This document shows, in pieces, positions 1-8,824 of a DNA stretch of 64,000 nucleotides (the first letter of the stretch is position 1; every line of letters starts with the position of its first letter). Made by a program: the position numbers and the translations under genes. The stretch is from RUG14300 sp964561145 (GTDB lineage: Bacteria > Bacillota > Clostridia > Christensenellales > CAG-1252), in NCBI GenBank assembly GCA_964561145.1, contig CAZLNZ010000006.1, forward strand, positions 1-64,000, written 5' to 3'. The notes under the pieces are model-generated. The model searched no databases. It had not been told where the DNA came from and worked only from the letters and a program-made list of their open reading frames with translations.

Positions 1-1
1 A

Positions 2-3000
2 AATCAATCTGCGGATATCAAAGCTCACTTTGAAGATTATAAAGGCGAACAAGTTGAGATGGATATCTCTTACTCTGCTGAATTTATTAATGCTGGCTCT
101 TACACCTTGACCGCTAGGTACGGAAATACTAACTATATTTATAACGACAATGAAAATAATGTAACAATAGCACAAAAGACATTGACAATAAGTGCGGACA
201 ACAAGAGTATTTATTATGGTGATAGCGTTACATTCTCCTATAATACTATCGGATTAATTGAGGGTGATAAGATAGGAACTATCGGCTATACTTGTAGTTA
301 TAGCGTAGGCTCTGATATAGGAAGCTATTCAGTTACTCCTTATGGTGCAGAAAACTCCAACTATATTATAGGTTACACCGATGGAATGCTTACAGTCACT
401 GCAAAGGTTGTTCGAATTGTTTGGGAAAGTGATGACTCGTATGTATATAGCGGAGCTTCTCAACTTGAGAGCGTAAAAGCTTACTATTTGGCATATACAA
501 ATGATAAAGTGTACGGTTCCTTAAGCTTATCCGGAGATTTCTCCGAGTTTAAGAATGCAGGTTCTTATACCTTTACAGTAACCTTTGCAAGCGATGCAAA
601 CTATAACGTACAAGGAGGTACAACAAAGTCTATAAATATAGCTAAAGCAACCTACAGCGGAATTACCCATGCAGGCTTCAAGGGAACCTATGATCCCCAA
701 GCAACCCTGAACGGTAACTATAGCTTTGGAGAGAATTCTCCATATAACTGGGTTAGTGGTTCAACAAAACCTGTAGTAAATACTAAGGAATATGCTGCAA
801 TCTACAATGCCGATCCTGTCAATTACGAAAACTTCCCATTGAACGTAAAGGTGGATTTGGAAAAAGCGACTTATTCTGATAGTGAGATTCCTAGCATCTA
901 CACCACGGAATTTGAGCTTGGAACATATGATCCTACGAATACACTGAAAAAATTATCAACCGATGGAAAAGTCACGTTGGCTAGCGGTTACTATTGGGTT
1001 GACGATAGTTTAGTACCTTCTGTAAGTACTGATGGTAAGAGCTATTCTGCTTACTATAATGCCGACTCTTACAACTACCATAATAAGGATGTCTCTGTCA
1101 TCATTAAAGTTTTGAGTAAGCTACAATTAAAAGAAGCCGATATACCTAATACTAGTATCACGCAAGACTTCGATCCCGAGAAGAAGGTCTCAGACTACCT
1201 TAATGATCTTCCTAATTCAGGTGCCGGTTTCAGCTTTGCAAGTACCGTAACAGATGCACAAAAGAATACTATCCTCAATGCTCGTGAGGCAGCTCATACC
1301 TTCGCTGTAATCTATAATCCTGATTCAACTAACTATGATGATTACACAACAGAAATAAGTATAACCATCAATAAGGCAAGCAGGAATGCAGAAGATCTCA
1401 AGAAAACCATTGACGGCGGCATATATGTTAAAGGAAATACCCTTGCAAATTACACTCTGCCCGAAGGATACACTTGGACTACTCCCTCAACCCCTGCTTC
1501 TCGTGATAGTACAGATGACAATGTGTACCCTGTCTTTACAGCAATTTGGAATGCGGGCTCGGAAACCTATCCTAACTATAACGAGTGTACCGGTGTCGAA
1601 ATCACCCTTAAACTTACCAAGGCGATTGTAACACTGGATGAAAAGGTATATGTTGATTGTAAGAATACGGATATTAATAAGAATGATAACAAAGATGTAA
1701 CCGTTGTACCGGAAGCATATTACAACGGATCGAAACTAGACGATTCACTATATGAACTAAGTTATCATAATACGACTAACGTATTTTCTCAAGGTGGAAC
1801 ATATTCTATGACGGTTTCCTTAAAATCTGAAAACTTCATGTTGGCAACGGAAGCGGTTACTGTATTAGCAAAAGTAAGAAGTGTTGCACTAAAATCTGAT
1901 ATAGACACTCTCTTGGAAATTGAAGATGCTTTATCCTTAACCACCAGCGATACAATAATAGTTATGTACAATACCATACTTAATAATAGTGCAACAGTAA
2001 ATAGTGGTGTAACTTTATTAGTACCTTATGGCGACCCCTCCGACGAAAATTTCGATTATACGCTAGGTGCAACAACTACAACGTCCGCAGGTATAGGCTC
2101 TTCGTATGTAACCCTTACTATTGGCGATGGAAAGAGACTTGATGTAAATGGAACAATAAATGTTTCCGGTTTACAGTACGGTGCATCAACCCAATATACC
2201 GGCTATACAACAGGAAATTATGGACAAGTTTCAATGGAAGATGGTTCTATTATCTATGTAAACAAAGGTGCTAATATATATTCATTTGGTTATGTAGTAG
2301 GAAGCGGTGATGTTGTATTACTTGATGGAGCGAATGGATATGAGCCATTAGATATTAAAGATTGGCCTGGTGGAAAAGCTTCATACCAAGCAAGAAACAC
2401 GTATTTTCCATTTAGTCAATTCCGCATAGCCAACATAGAAGTTTCTTTACGTATTTCCTATGGTGCAGCACTAAATGCACAATATCATATTTATGCTGAT
2501 GATACCAGTTTTGTAAATAGCATACAATTTGTAGGTAGCAGTGGCTTATTTGCGATTACTTCAGATGGAAGTTATATTGAAAAAAAATTGGATACGGCAA
2601 CAGGAAAAATCGATTTAACTTTATCAGGTTATGTGCAAACAAATAATATGACTGTCTCAGTGAAAGTTAAAATTGGTGTTAGCATGAACGTTGAAATGAG
2701 TACCTCAGGGAAGGAGATTCCTATTTGTGGTTATTACAATATTGTTGTTGCTAAAGGTGAAGTAACTGCAAATTCCAAGTTTAAATTGATGCCAGGTTCT
2801 TCTTTTATCATAAAAAAGGGTGCAAAGGTCACGGTTGCTGCTGATAGCAAAGCAGGAGTAATTGCCTATAACGGAAGTTCTCATCCTGATGTTTTCACGG
2901 GATTAAATAGTGATGGTAAAGGCACACGCGTTTATGGCGGTGATTTGACAAAAAAGAATATAAGGTCTGGCATTGTAAATAGTGTTGTTTATACCGCAGC

Positions 3001-3316
3001 ACAGCCTGCTATTTTTAAAGTCAATGGAGAGCTAGAAATGCTAGGTTATTCCGAGACAACCACTAACTGGCTTGGGAAACAAGAGACCACTACATATGGT
3101 GGGGTGCTTGGTGGCAATATAACCACAGAGTATGACTCGTCAAGGATTATAATAAACAAGCATGCCAGCACATCGGGTTCTTATATAATTAGTGTAAAAG
3201 CTGGTTCCTTGTTATCCTTAGATGATAAAACCACTTATGAATTCGCCGCCACCTCAGGAAGCACCACCCTTACTGCCGGTACGACCTACACCGGCAATGG
3301 TTCGACATTTGAATAA
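2..3316 (+). CDS. MBG-domain secreted/surface protein, N-terminus outside window
   Basis: The reading frame is open from base 2, so this is the last 1104 codons of a longer gene; the first internal ATG (59) is not the real start. The N-terminal half holds repeated MBG-type beta-sandwich domains, seen as YSG/GTYDP...YNAD..NY motifs roughly every 80-90 residues (about 620-880, 870-1110, 1120-1380 and 1390-1630). The second half is rich in short beta strands, Gly and Ser, as in adhesin-like proteins. There is no sortase motif or C-terminal membrane helix; the chain ends in a TSGSTTL..GNGSTF motif that recurs in the inverted pseudogene copy at 10525-12848. Function is unknown; an extracellular adhesive or structural role is inferred from the family. 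The 885-1390 segment is perfectly identical to the inverted copy. Confidence 0.85.
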   Translation, partial: NQSADIKAHFEDYKGEQVEMDISYSAEFINAGSYTLTARYGNTNYIYNDNENNVTIAQKTLTISADNKSIYYGDSVTFSYNTIGLIEGDKIGTIGYTCSYSVGSDIGSYSVTPYGAENSNYIIGYTDGMLTVTAKVVRIVWESDDSYVYSGASQLESVKAYYLAYTNDKVYGSLSLSGDFSEFKNAGSYTFTVTFASDANYNVQGGTTKSINIAKATYSGITHAGFKGTYDPQATLNGNYSFGENSPYNWVSGSTKPVVNTKEYAAIYNADPVNYENFPLNVKVDLEKATYSDSEIPSIYTTEFELGTYDPTNTLKKLSTDGKVTLASGYYWVDDSLVPSVSTDGKSYSAYYNADSYNYHNKDVSVIIKVLSKLQLKEADIPNTSITQDFDPEKKVSDYLNDLPNSGAGFSFASTVTDAQKNTILNAREAAHTFAVIYNPDSTNYDDYTTEISITINKASRNAEDLKKTIDGGIYVKGNTLANYTLPEGYTWTTPSTPASRDSTDDNVYPVFTAIWNAGSETYPNYNECTGVEITLKLTKAIVTLDEKVYVDCKNTDINKNDNKDVTVVPEAYYNGSKLDDSLYELSYHNTTNVFSQGGTYSMTVSLKSENFMLATEAVTVLAKVRSVALKSDIDTLLEIEDALSLTTSDTIIVMYNTILNNSATVNSGVTLLVPYGDPSDENFDYTLGATTTTSAGIGSSYVTLTIGDGKRLDVNGTINVSGLQYGASTQYTGYTTGNYGQVSMEDGSIIYVNKGANIYSFGYVVGSGDVVLLDGANGYEPLDIKDWPGGKASYQARNTYFPFSQFRIANIEVSLRISYGAALNAQYHIYADDTSFVNSIQFVGSSGLFAITSDGSYIEKKLDTATGKIDLTLSGYVQTNNMTVSVKVKIGVSMNVEMSTSGKEIPICGYYNIVVAKGEVTANSKFKLMPGSSFIIKKGAKVTVAADSKAGVIAYNGSSHPDVFTGLNSDGKGTRVYGGDLTKKNIRSGIVNSVVYTAAQPAIFKVNGELEMLGYSETTTNWLGKQETTTYGGVLGGNITTEYDSSRIIINKHASTSGSYIISVKAGSLLSLDDKTTYEFAATSGSTTLTAGTTYTGNGSTFE
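885..1390 (+). repeat. 506-bp perfect inverted repeat, left copy
   Basis: Compared base by base with the reverse complement of 12327-12832 and found identical throughout. It lies inside the MBG coding frame. Identity stops abruptly on both sides, after TTCTGATAGTG on the left and before GAAGATCTC on the right. Further downstream the two copies are only similar, with short near-identical tracts such as 1787-1863 versus 11872-11948 (one mismatch seen). Confidence 0.97.
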
Positions 3317-3357
3317 TAAACATCATAACAAAAACTTATACCGTTGCTCGCACTTAA

Positions 3358-3397
3358 GAACAACAATTAACTACTTTGTGTAAATTTACACTTTACA
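3358..3397. repeat. 40-bp inverted repeat just past the MBG stop, left copy
   Basis: This matches the reverse complement of 10498-10537 at 39 of 40 bases. It contains the perfect 14-bp palindrome GTGTAAATTTACAC (3378-3391). It marks the 3' end of the homology between the two MBG copies and could be a cassette boundary or a protein-binding site. Confidence 0.85.
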
Positions 3398-3414
3398 CCC
3401 CCCCTTTGCAATAT

Positions 3415-3455
3415 ACAAAAATGCCGTTTGATTTCCACAACAGAAATCAAACGGC
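3415..3455 (-). terminator. Hairpin with minus-strand T-run
   Basis: Perfect 13-bp arms (3423-3435 and 3443-3455) surround a 7-nt loop. Read on the minus strand the stem is followed by five T (3417-3421). It would stop transcription coming leftwards from the ATPase island toward the MBG gene. No T-run follows it on the plus strand. Confidence 0.5.
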
Positions 3456-3721
3456 TGTGAAATAAAAATATGAACTTAAACAAGGTTATTTCGCAATCTT
3501 GCCATTTATCGAAATAGCAGCGGCAGATTTTGTGCCATAATTCAACCATATTCGCTCTAAAAATGTGCAAAACGTTATTTTATTCGCTCAAAAAAAGTGT
3601 CGTTTGCTATTGACTTTAGTTTGAATGTGGTATAATATTTTCACAAAGTTTTCAAATGACATTTAGACATGATTGCATTTTCTACTAAAAAAATGAAAAA
3701 TACTGTAAAGTTTATATGTAA

Positions 3722-3930
3722 ATGTCATACTGAGCGAAAGGAATGTGGTGTAATAGAATACAAAATAATTCAAATGATGAAGTGACATTCAAAAAAATTA
3801 GATAGTAAAAAAAAATCAGATTATTACTAAAGAACTGTATAAAATGTCATACTGAGCGGAAGAAATTGGTAACAATTTCAGCAGTCGAACCCCATAGGGG
3901 CGAGGTGCAACCTCGGTATCTCATCCGCAT
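3722..3930 (+). repeat. ~205-bp composite repeat element, copy 1
   Basis: A short module (3722-3755, starting ATGTCATACTGAGCG and ending GTGGTGTAATA) is followed about 120 bp later by a long module (3844-3930). The long module restarts with the same word and ends in TCTCATCCGCAT. It carries the mini-hairpin CGAGGT-GCA-ACCTCG. The same short-plus-long arrangement recurs at 6131, 6413 and, inverted, at 8645. No ORF is present, so it resembles a non-autonomous mobile or REP-like element. Confidence 0.75.
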
Positions 3931-4030
3931 TATTCCTAGACAAGGATTCAAATCACCATTGCTTTTGATTGAGGAATCACTTTCTCATACTAATAATCAT
4001 TAAAGAATACAGCATTGCATGTTTTAGTAT

Positions 4031-4074
4031 CCCCTATTATACCCCTTGACAAAAGGGTATAATAGGGGTATAAT
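4031..4074 (+). promoter_or_regulatory. Consensus promoter inside a perfect dyad, upstream of the first ATPase
   Basis: TTGACA (4046-4051), a 17-nt spacer and TATAAT (4069-4074) form a full-consensus housekeeping promoter. The -35 box sits in the 10-nt loop between perfect 14-bp inverted arms (4031-4044 and 4055-4068), so a dimeric repressor bound to the dyad would block it. An inverted relative of the whole module lies at 10341-10393. Confidence 0.75.
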
Positions 4075-4099
4075 GGGTATAACGAAAAGGAGATGTAAT

Positions 4100-5911
4100 A
4101 TGGACACTATGAATATACAAAATCGAATTACAGAACTTGAAGCACGTATTGAAACTTTACCCAAAGGTTCTATAGCTAAAAAGAGTATAAACGGTAAAAC
4201 ATATTACTATCATCGATACAACGAAAGCGGAAAGAGAGTCGAAAAGTATATTGATCATGATTCAGTGGAAACTCTTCGTAATCAAATTGATGAGCGAAAG
4301 CTTTTGGAGGCAAGATTGAAGGAGTTGAAGAAAAAAATCGATGTACCACTGAGGAAAACGCAAAAGAAAGAAGTGTTTACCTTTAATTCATCGATTCTTA
4401 TAGGTGATAAACTGAAAAGATTTGTTGCCGAAGTGAAGGCTTATAAAAAGAGGGAATGTTTCTCACAGCTTCATAATTTTATATACAACGATGTCAAGGA
4501 TAGAGTATTTATTCTATATGGTTTGCGTCGTACCGGGAAAACTACAATGATTCGTCAGGCACTTGCCGATATGACCGAAAAGGAAATAGCTAAATCTGCA
4601 TTTATTCAAGTTTCACCTAAAGATACGCTCGGGGGTGTTAACAAAGATTTGATGCTTTTGGAACAAGGTGGCTATAAGTATATTTTCATTGACGAGGTCA
4701 CCTTTATGGCTGACTTCATCGAGGGTGCGGCACTTTTCTCTGATGTATTTGCTACATGTGGTATGAAAATCGTTCTTTCAGGAACCGACTCTCTGGGCTT
4801 TATGCTATCTAAAAGCGAGCAGCTCTATGATAGGTGTATTCTCCTTCATACAACCTTTATCCCCTACAGAGAGTTTGAAAAAGTACTCGGTATAAAAGGG
4901 ATAGACGAATTTATTCGCTATGGTGGCACCATGAGCCTTGGCGGTATCAATTACAATGAAGGTTTTTCATTCAGTAATACGAATACAGTAAACGCATATG
5001 TTGACAGTGCAATTGCAAAAAACATCCAACACTCCTTAAAGTATTATCAGGATGGCAGTCATTTTCGCAATCTAGCAGATCTTTACGAAAAAAACGAGCT
5101 AACCAATGCTATCAATCGTGTGGTAGAAGACATTAACCATCGCTTTACAAAAGAAGTAATTACTCGTGAGTTTAAATCAGGTGATTTGTCACGTTCGGCA
5201 AGAAATTTACGCAGAGATCGCTTTGCACCAAATACAATCCTTGACGATATCGATATTAAAGCCGTAACCGAAGAGCTCAAGAGTCTTCTTGAAATCCTTG
5301 ACGAAGAGGATCAAATGGTTAAGGTGGACGACATCCACGCTGCAGAGATTAAAGAATATCTTATTCTTCTTGATCTGATTTACGAAATTGACGTGCGAAG
5401 TTTCCCGAATGTGAATGACATCAAAAAGAACATAGTTGTATCACAGCCCGGAATGAGATATGCACAGGCAAAGGCACTTGTTGAAAGCTTACTCCTCGAT
5501 GAAAAAATTAATGGGCTGAGCTTGCATGAACGTATGCAAGTAATCGAGAGGCTTTTAAGCGAGATTAAGGGCAGAATGATGGAGGACATCGTCCTACTTG
5601 AAACCAAGTTAGCAAAGCCTCAAAAAGATGTCTTTAAACTTCAATTTGCCATTGGAGAGTTCGATATGGTAGTGTTTGATCCGGAAAAATTATCCTGTGA
5701 AATATTCGAGATAAAATATAGTACCCAGATAGTAGATCAACAATATCGACACCTTATTGATGAGCAGAAATGTGCACAAACCGAACACCGTTTCGGTACA
5801 ATTAAGAATAAATACGTTATCTACCGTGGATTAACCGAGATTGTTAACGGTATACATTATATAAATGTTGAAGAATACCTGAACAATTTGTGTAACGATA
5901 ATTCCCTATAA
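4100..5911 (+). CDS. AAA+ ATPase with PD-(D/E)XK-like C-terminus
   Basis: The protein has 603 residues. I start it at ATG 4100 because an AAAGGAGA ribosome site precedes it and the consensus promoter ends at 4074; the longer frame from 4046 would begin inside the promoter. Residues 1-90 are a charged coiled-coil-like region with a G(S)IAKKSINGKTYYY motif, as in DUF6788-like domains. An AAA_14-type ATPase follows: Walker A GLRRTGKTT (about 141) and Walker B YIFIDE (Asp about 198). Near the C-terminus, GEFDMVV and later FEIK (Glu about 537) resemble the acidic and ExK elements of a PD-(D/E)XK fold. Such ATPases are widespread and poorly understood, often lying in variable islands. No partner or substrate can be named. 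Confidence 0.75.
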   Translation: MDTMNIQNRITELEARIETLPKGSIAKKSINGKTYYYHRYNESGKRVEKYIDHDSVETLRNQIDERKLLEARLKELKKKIDVPLRKTQKKEVFTFNSSILIGDKLKRFVAEVKAYKKRECFSQLHNFIYNDVKDRVFILYGLRRTGKTTMIRQALADMTEKEIAKSAFIQVSPKDTLGGVNKDLMLLEQGGYKYIFIDEVTFMADFIEGAALFSDVFATCGMKIVLSGTDSLGFMLSKSEQLYDRCILLHTTFIPYREFEKVLGIKGIDEFIRYGGTMSLGGINYNEGFSFSNTNTVNAYVDSAIAKNIQHSLKYYQDGSHFRNLADLYEKNELTNAINRVVEDINHRFTKEVITREFKSGDLSRSARNLRRDRFAPNTILDDIDIKAVTEELKSLLEILDEEDQMVKVDDIHAAEIKEYLILLDLIYEIDVRSFPNVNDIKKNIVVSQPGMRYAQAKALVESLLLDEKINGLSLHERMQVIERLLSEIKGRMMEDIVLLETKLAKPQKDVFKLQFAIGEFDMVVFDPEKLSCEIFEIKYSTQIVDQQYRHLIDEQKCAQTEHRFGTIKNKYVIYRGLTEIVNGIHYINVEEYLNNLCNDNSL

Positions 5912-5940
5912 CACGCATCTATAAAATCCATACATCGTAG

Positions 5941-5972
5941 GGCGGGGACTTGACTCCCGCCGAATCTTTTTA
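5941..5972 (+). terminator. Probable terminator after the first ATPase
   Basis: GGCGGG (5941-5946) pairs with CCCGCC (5956-5961). The stem is followed by GAATCTTTTTA. It lies 30 bp after the stop codon. The sequence may also be part of a dispersed repeat, since a related tail follows at 5984-6035. Confidence 0.45.
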
Positions 5973-5983
5973 CACTACGGTGT

Positions 5984-6035
5984 TCCACACGCCTGCTATC
6001 CCTCAATCTCTAGGCTACGCCTTTCGACAGCCCCT
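5984..6035. repeat. Second dispersed repeat family, copy 1
   Basis: The CCTGCTATCCCTCAATC...GCTACGCC...GACAGCCCCTTTT stretch aligns clearly, with substitutions, to 12979-13023. The two lie outside any gene near opposite ends of the island. Its nature is unknown; a degraded MITE-like element is one reading. Confidence 0.45.
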
Positions 6036-6130
6036 TTTTCACAAGCAATGTGTTGGCTTAAGAAAACCTGTATAAACACAAGCAAAAGTGGTATTAAAAG
6101 GATATCGATTTACAGCAAAATCACATCTCA

Positions 6131-6368
6131 ATGTCATACTAAGCGGAAGGAATGTGGTATAATAAATTAAAAAAGTAAATGCCAAAGTACACTATAGAAT
6201 GCAAAAATCCTTCTAGAAAATCGAAAAGTATCGCAAAAGTATACATTAATGTCATACTGAGCGGAAGGTGAAGCCTGGAGTCGAACCCCATCGGGGCGAG
6301 GTACAATCTCGGTATCTCATCCGCATTCACTCGCATTGCTTTACACAAGGCAGCCTTTTCCTATGGTG
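6131..6368 (+). repeat. ~205-bp composite repeat element, copy 2
   Basis: The short module is at 6131-6165 and the long module at 6249-6330. A tail, TTCACTCGCATTGC to CCTATGGTGT, is repeated almost identically after copy 3. The spacer between modules resembles that of the inverted copy at 8449-8645, sharing the AAAGTAAATG and CTTCTAGAAAATCG words with small changes. The whole unit, and not only its ends, is therefore related. Confidence 0.75.
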
Positions 6369-6412
6369 TGTTAATACAAAATTCTAAAATAATTGCCGGC
6401 AAATTATCTAAA

Positions 6413-6668
6413 ATGTCATACTGAGCTAAAGGAATGTGGTACAATAATTTCAAAAAGAACTAAAATCACAAAAAACATGCAGAGAAATTGAAACGCTATA
6501 ATATAGTGCGAATATTGGCAATAATACCAGTAATCCATATAAATGTCATACTGAGCGGAAAGCGAAGCTTGTAGTCGAACCCCATCGGGACGAGGTGCAA
6601 CCTCGGTATCTCATCCGCATTCACTCGCATTGCTTTACACAAGGCAGCCTTTTCCTATGGTGTATTAA
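6413..6668 (+). repeat. ~205-bp composite repeat element, copy 3
   Basis: The short module is at 6413-6447 and the long module at 6542-6620, followed by the same ~50-bp tail as copy 2. Copies 2 and 3 start about 285 bp apart, so they look like a tandem duplication of element plus tail. Confidence 0.75.
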
Positions 6669-6706
6669 TGCAAAATCTTAAAATAATTATCAGTAAATTG
6701 TTTAAG

Positions 6707-6780
6707 ATGTCATACTGAGCGAAGGCGTAGCCGTAGTCGAACTCCGCAGGAGCGACACTCGGTGTCGGTATCTCATCCTT
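6707..6780 (+). repeat. Solo long module of the composite repeat
   Basis: It starts ATGTCATACTGAGCGAAGGCG and ends GGTATCTCATCC. The middle differs from the other copies (CTCCGCAGGAG and ACACTCGGTGT mini-hairpins replace CCCCATCGGGG and CGAGGTGCAACCTCG). The stems are kept while the bases change, which hints that structure matters. Confidence 0.65.
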
Positions 6781-6911
6781 GTTAATCGGCATCTCAATCC
6801 TTATAAAAAGGTCGCAGTGACATAAAAATGTACTGTATCATAAATTTAAATCCAAAATTAAGCCCTCCCTATGTTACTCTTGCAAAAATGTTTTGCTGTT
6901 TTACACAACAA

Positions 6912-6991
6912 TATTGAAAAGTCAACAAAATTAACCTTAAAAACTATTGAAAAGTCAATGAATATGTGTTAAAATAATATTGAAAAGTCAA
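6912..6991 (+). promoter_or_regulatory. Three direct repeats at exact 33-bp spacing before the second ATPase
   Basis: The 14-mer TATTGAAAAGTCAA occurs at 6912-6925, 6945-6958 and 6978-6991. Starts are 33 bp apart, about three helical turns, so all copies face the same side of the DNA. The last copy abuts the GGAGG ribosome site of the ATPase gene. It looks like an iteron-type operator for a regulator or for the ATPase itself. Confidence 0.7.
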
Positions 6992-7002
6992 TGGAGGTGT
7001 CT

Positions 7003-8319
7003 ATGCTTTACAGAAAAATTGAAAAAGTTATTACTTCTCATCTAAAATCCGGCACTAACAAAATATTAATTGTAGATGGTGCAAGACAGGTTGGTAAGTC
7101 TTATATAATTAGATATATTGGAAAAAAGCTTTTTAAAAACTATGTTGAGATAAATCTCTTAGAGGATTCTTTAGGTAGGAAAGCCTTTGAAAATGTTAGA
7201 ACTGTTAAAGACTTTTACTTTCGTGTAAGTATGTTCGCAGGCAATAATATGGGTTCTAAGGAAGATACCATCATTTTTCTCGATGAAATACAAGTATACC
7301 CCCATTTGCTCACATTACTAAAATTTTTAAGGGAAGATGACAAGTATAACTATATCGCAAGCGGGTCTTTATTGGGCGTTACTCTTGCAAAAACCTCATC
7401 TATTCCTATGGGTAGTATTTCCGTGGTTCAAATGTACCCTTTGGATTTCGAAGAGTTTTTATATGCCAATGGCTTTAATGAATTTGCAATTACCTCAATG
7501 AAAGAGCATTTTCAAAATATGCAAAGCCTTGAACCGACTGTACATGACTCTATACTTGATTTGTTTAAGAAATATCTGTTAATTGGCGGACTGCCCGATG
7601 CCGTTAACACCTATTTAACCGGTTTTAATATAGTCGCTGTAAGGGAAATTCAAAAAGAAATCCACGAGTTTTATAGTGCTGATGCCTCTAAATACGATAC
7701 GGAAAACAAATTAAAAATACGTCGTATTTATGATATGATACCATCGACTTTGGAGAACAAAAAAAAGAGAGTGGTAATTAAGGATATCGAAAATATAAAA
7801 GGAAAAACCTATTCTCACTATCAGGATGAGTTTGACTATTTGATTTACTCGGGAATTGCATTAGACGTAAAAGCAATCTCAACGCCCACTTTTCCGTTAA
7901 TAGAGTCAAGCGAAAAAAACTTGCTTAAGCTTTATCTTAACGATGTCGGAATACTTACAAGCATTCTTTATAATAATAACATTCTTGCGGTTCTGGATAA
8001 CGAAAAGAGTGTTAATCTTGGCACGGTTTATGAAAGCGTTGTTGCAAGCGAATTGAAGGCACATGGTAAGAGTTTGTTTTATTATGACAATCGCAGTAAC
8101 GGAGAGGTGGATTTTTTAATAGATGATTACGATAATCTATCGGCACTGCCAATTGAGGTAAAGTCAGGCAAGGACTATACGATTCACAGCGCCCTAAATA
8201 GATTTGTAACCAATAGTGATTATAATGTAAAAAAAGGGTATGTTTTATCAAATGAAAGGGAAGTATTTACTAACGGAAAAATAACATATCTTCCTATTTA
8301 CTATGTAATGTTCCTTTAA
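7003..8319 (+). CDS. AAA_14/DUF4143-family ATPase
   Basis: The protein has 438 residues. ATG 7003 has GGAGG five bases upstream; the in-frame ATG at 6991 overlaps that site and is unlikely. Walker A GARQVGKS is at about residues 26-33, Walker B IIFLDE with Asp about 94, and an arginine/sensor-like GGLPDAV follows in the middle. The C-terminal DUF4143-like half has GEVDF (Asp about 370) and PIEVKSG (Glu 385, Lys 387), the layout of a PD-(D/E)XK nuclease-like fold. The family is common in Bacteroidota, Bacillota and archaea but its role is unresolved. It stands alone, preceded by three 33-bp-phased repeats and followed by an inverted composite repeat element. Confidence 0.85.
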   Translation: MLYRKIEKVITSHLKSGTNKILIVDGARQVGKSYIIRYIGKKLFKNYVEINLLEDSLGRKAFENVRTVKDFYFRVSMFAGNNMGSKEDTIIFLDEIQVYPHLLTLLKFLREDDKYNYIASGSLLGVTLAKTSSIPMGSISVVQMYPLDFEEFLYANGFNEFAITSMKEHFQNMQSLEPTVHDSILDLFKKYLLIGGLPDAVNTYLTGFNIVAVREIQKEIHEFYSADASKYDTENKLKIRRIYDMIPSTLENKKKRVVIKDIENIKGKTYSHYQDEFDYLIYSGIALDVKAISTPTFPLIESSEKNLLKLYLNDVGILTSILYNNNILAVLDNEKSVNLGTVYESVVASELKAHGKSLFYYDNRSNGEVDFLIDDYDNLSALPIEVKSGKDYTIHSALNRFVTNSDYNVKKGYVLSNEREVFTNGKITYLPIYYVMFL

Positions 8320-8448
8320 CTAAAATCCAACTTTATCTTCTCATTTTCAACCGAACGAATGAAATCCTCATAAATTTAGCAGCCAATTTCTTGAAGCGAG
8401 GCAAAATCCTAAAGAATGGCTCGAGTGCCGTAAAGAAAATTGCCTTTT

Positions 8449-8645
8449 ATGCGGATGAGATACCGAGGTTGCACCTCGCCCCGATGGGGTTCGACTACAA
8501 GCTTCGCTTTCCGCTCAGTATGACTTAATGTATAACTTTGTTATATTATCGATTTTTTAGAAGTATTCCTGTATTTTAGAGTGCTATTTTATCATTTACT
8601 TTTTCAATATTATTATACCACATTCTTCCGCTCAGTATGACATTT
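8449..8645 (-). repeat. ~205-bp composite repeat element, inverted copy 4
   Basis: Read on the minus strand, the short module (8645-8610) is followed by the long module (8526-8449) with the CCCCATCGGGG and CGAGGTGCAACCTCG stems intact. Orientation is opposite to copies 1-3, which supports movement or inversion of the element. It lies downstream of the second ATPase. Confidence 0.75.
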
Positions 8646-8719
8646 AGACAGTATTTTGCTTTATAGTTAAAATCTTATATCACTATTATTACTCGCACCT
8701 ATACATGTTTTCTTTATCC

Positions 8720-8824
8720 CTTGCATTGCATCTCACGACTGATGCCCTTGTCTTCGGCTAACAGTTCCTACTGCCAGCCTGTAGCGGACTTTCACCGCCA
8801 AGTTATTACGCGTGCCGAGTACAC
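8720..8824 (-). mobile_element. Group II intron 5' remnant (domain I fragment)
   Basis: On the minus strand the segment begins GTGTACTCGGCACGCG and runs through GCGGTGAAAGTCCGCTACAG and GGAACTGTTAGCCGAAG. These are words I recognise from the start of bacterial group II introns. No intron-encoded reverse transcriptase and no domain V follow on either strand, so only a ~100-bp stub is left. A covariance-model search would decide; the call rests on remembered family sequence. Confidence 0.55.

Noticed and set aside
4046..4099. Extra N-terminal 18 codons of the first ATPase
   Set aside because: They lie within the TTGACA/TATAAT promoter and have no ribosome site; ATG 4100 follows AAAGGAGA.
6912..6991. 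Possible CRISPR array
   Set aside because: Repeats are only 14 bp, three copies, with AT-rich related spacers and no cas genes.
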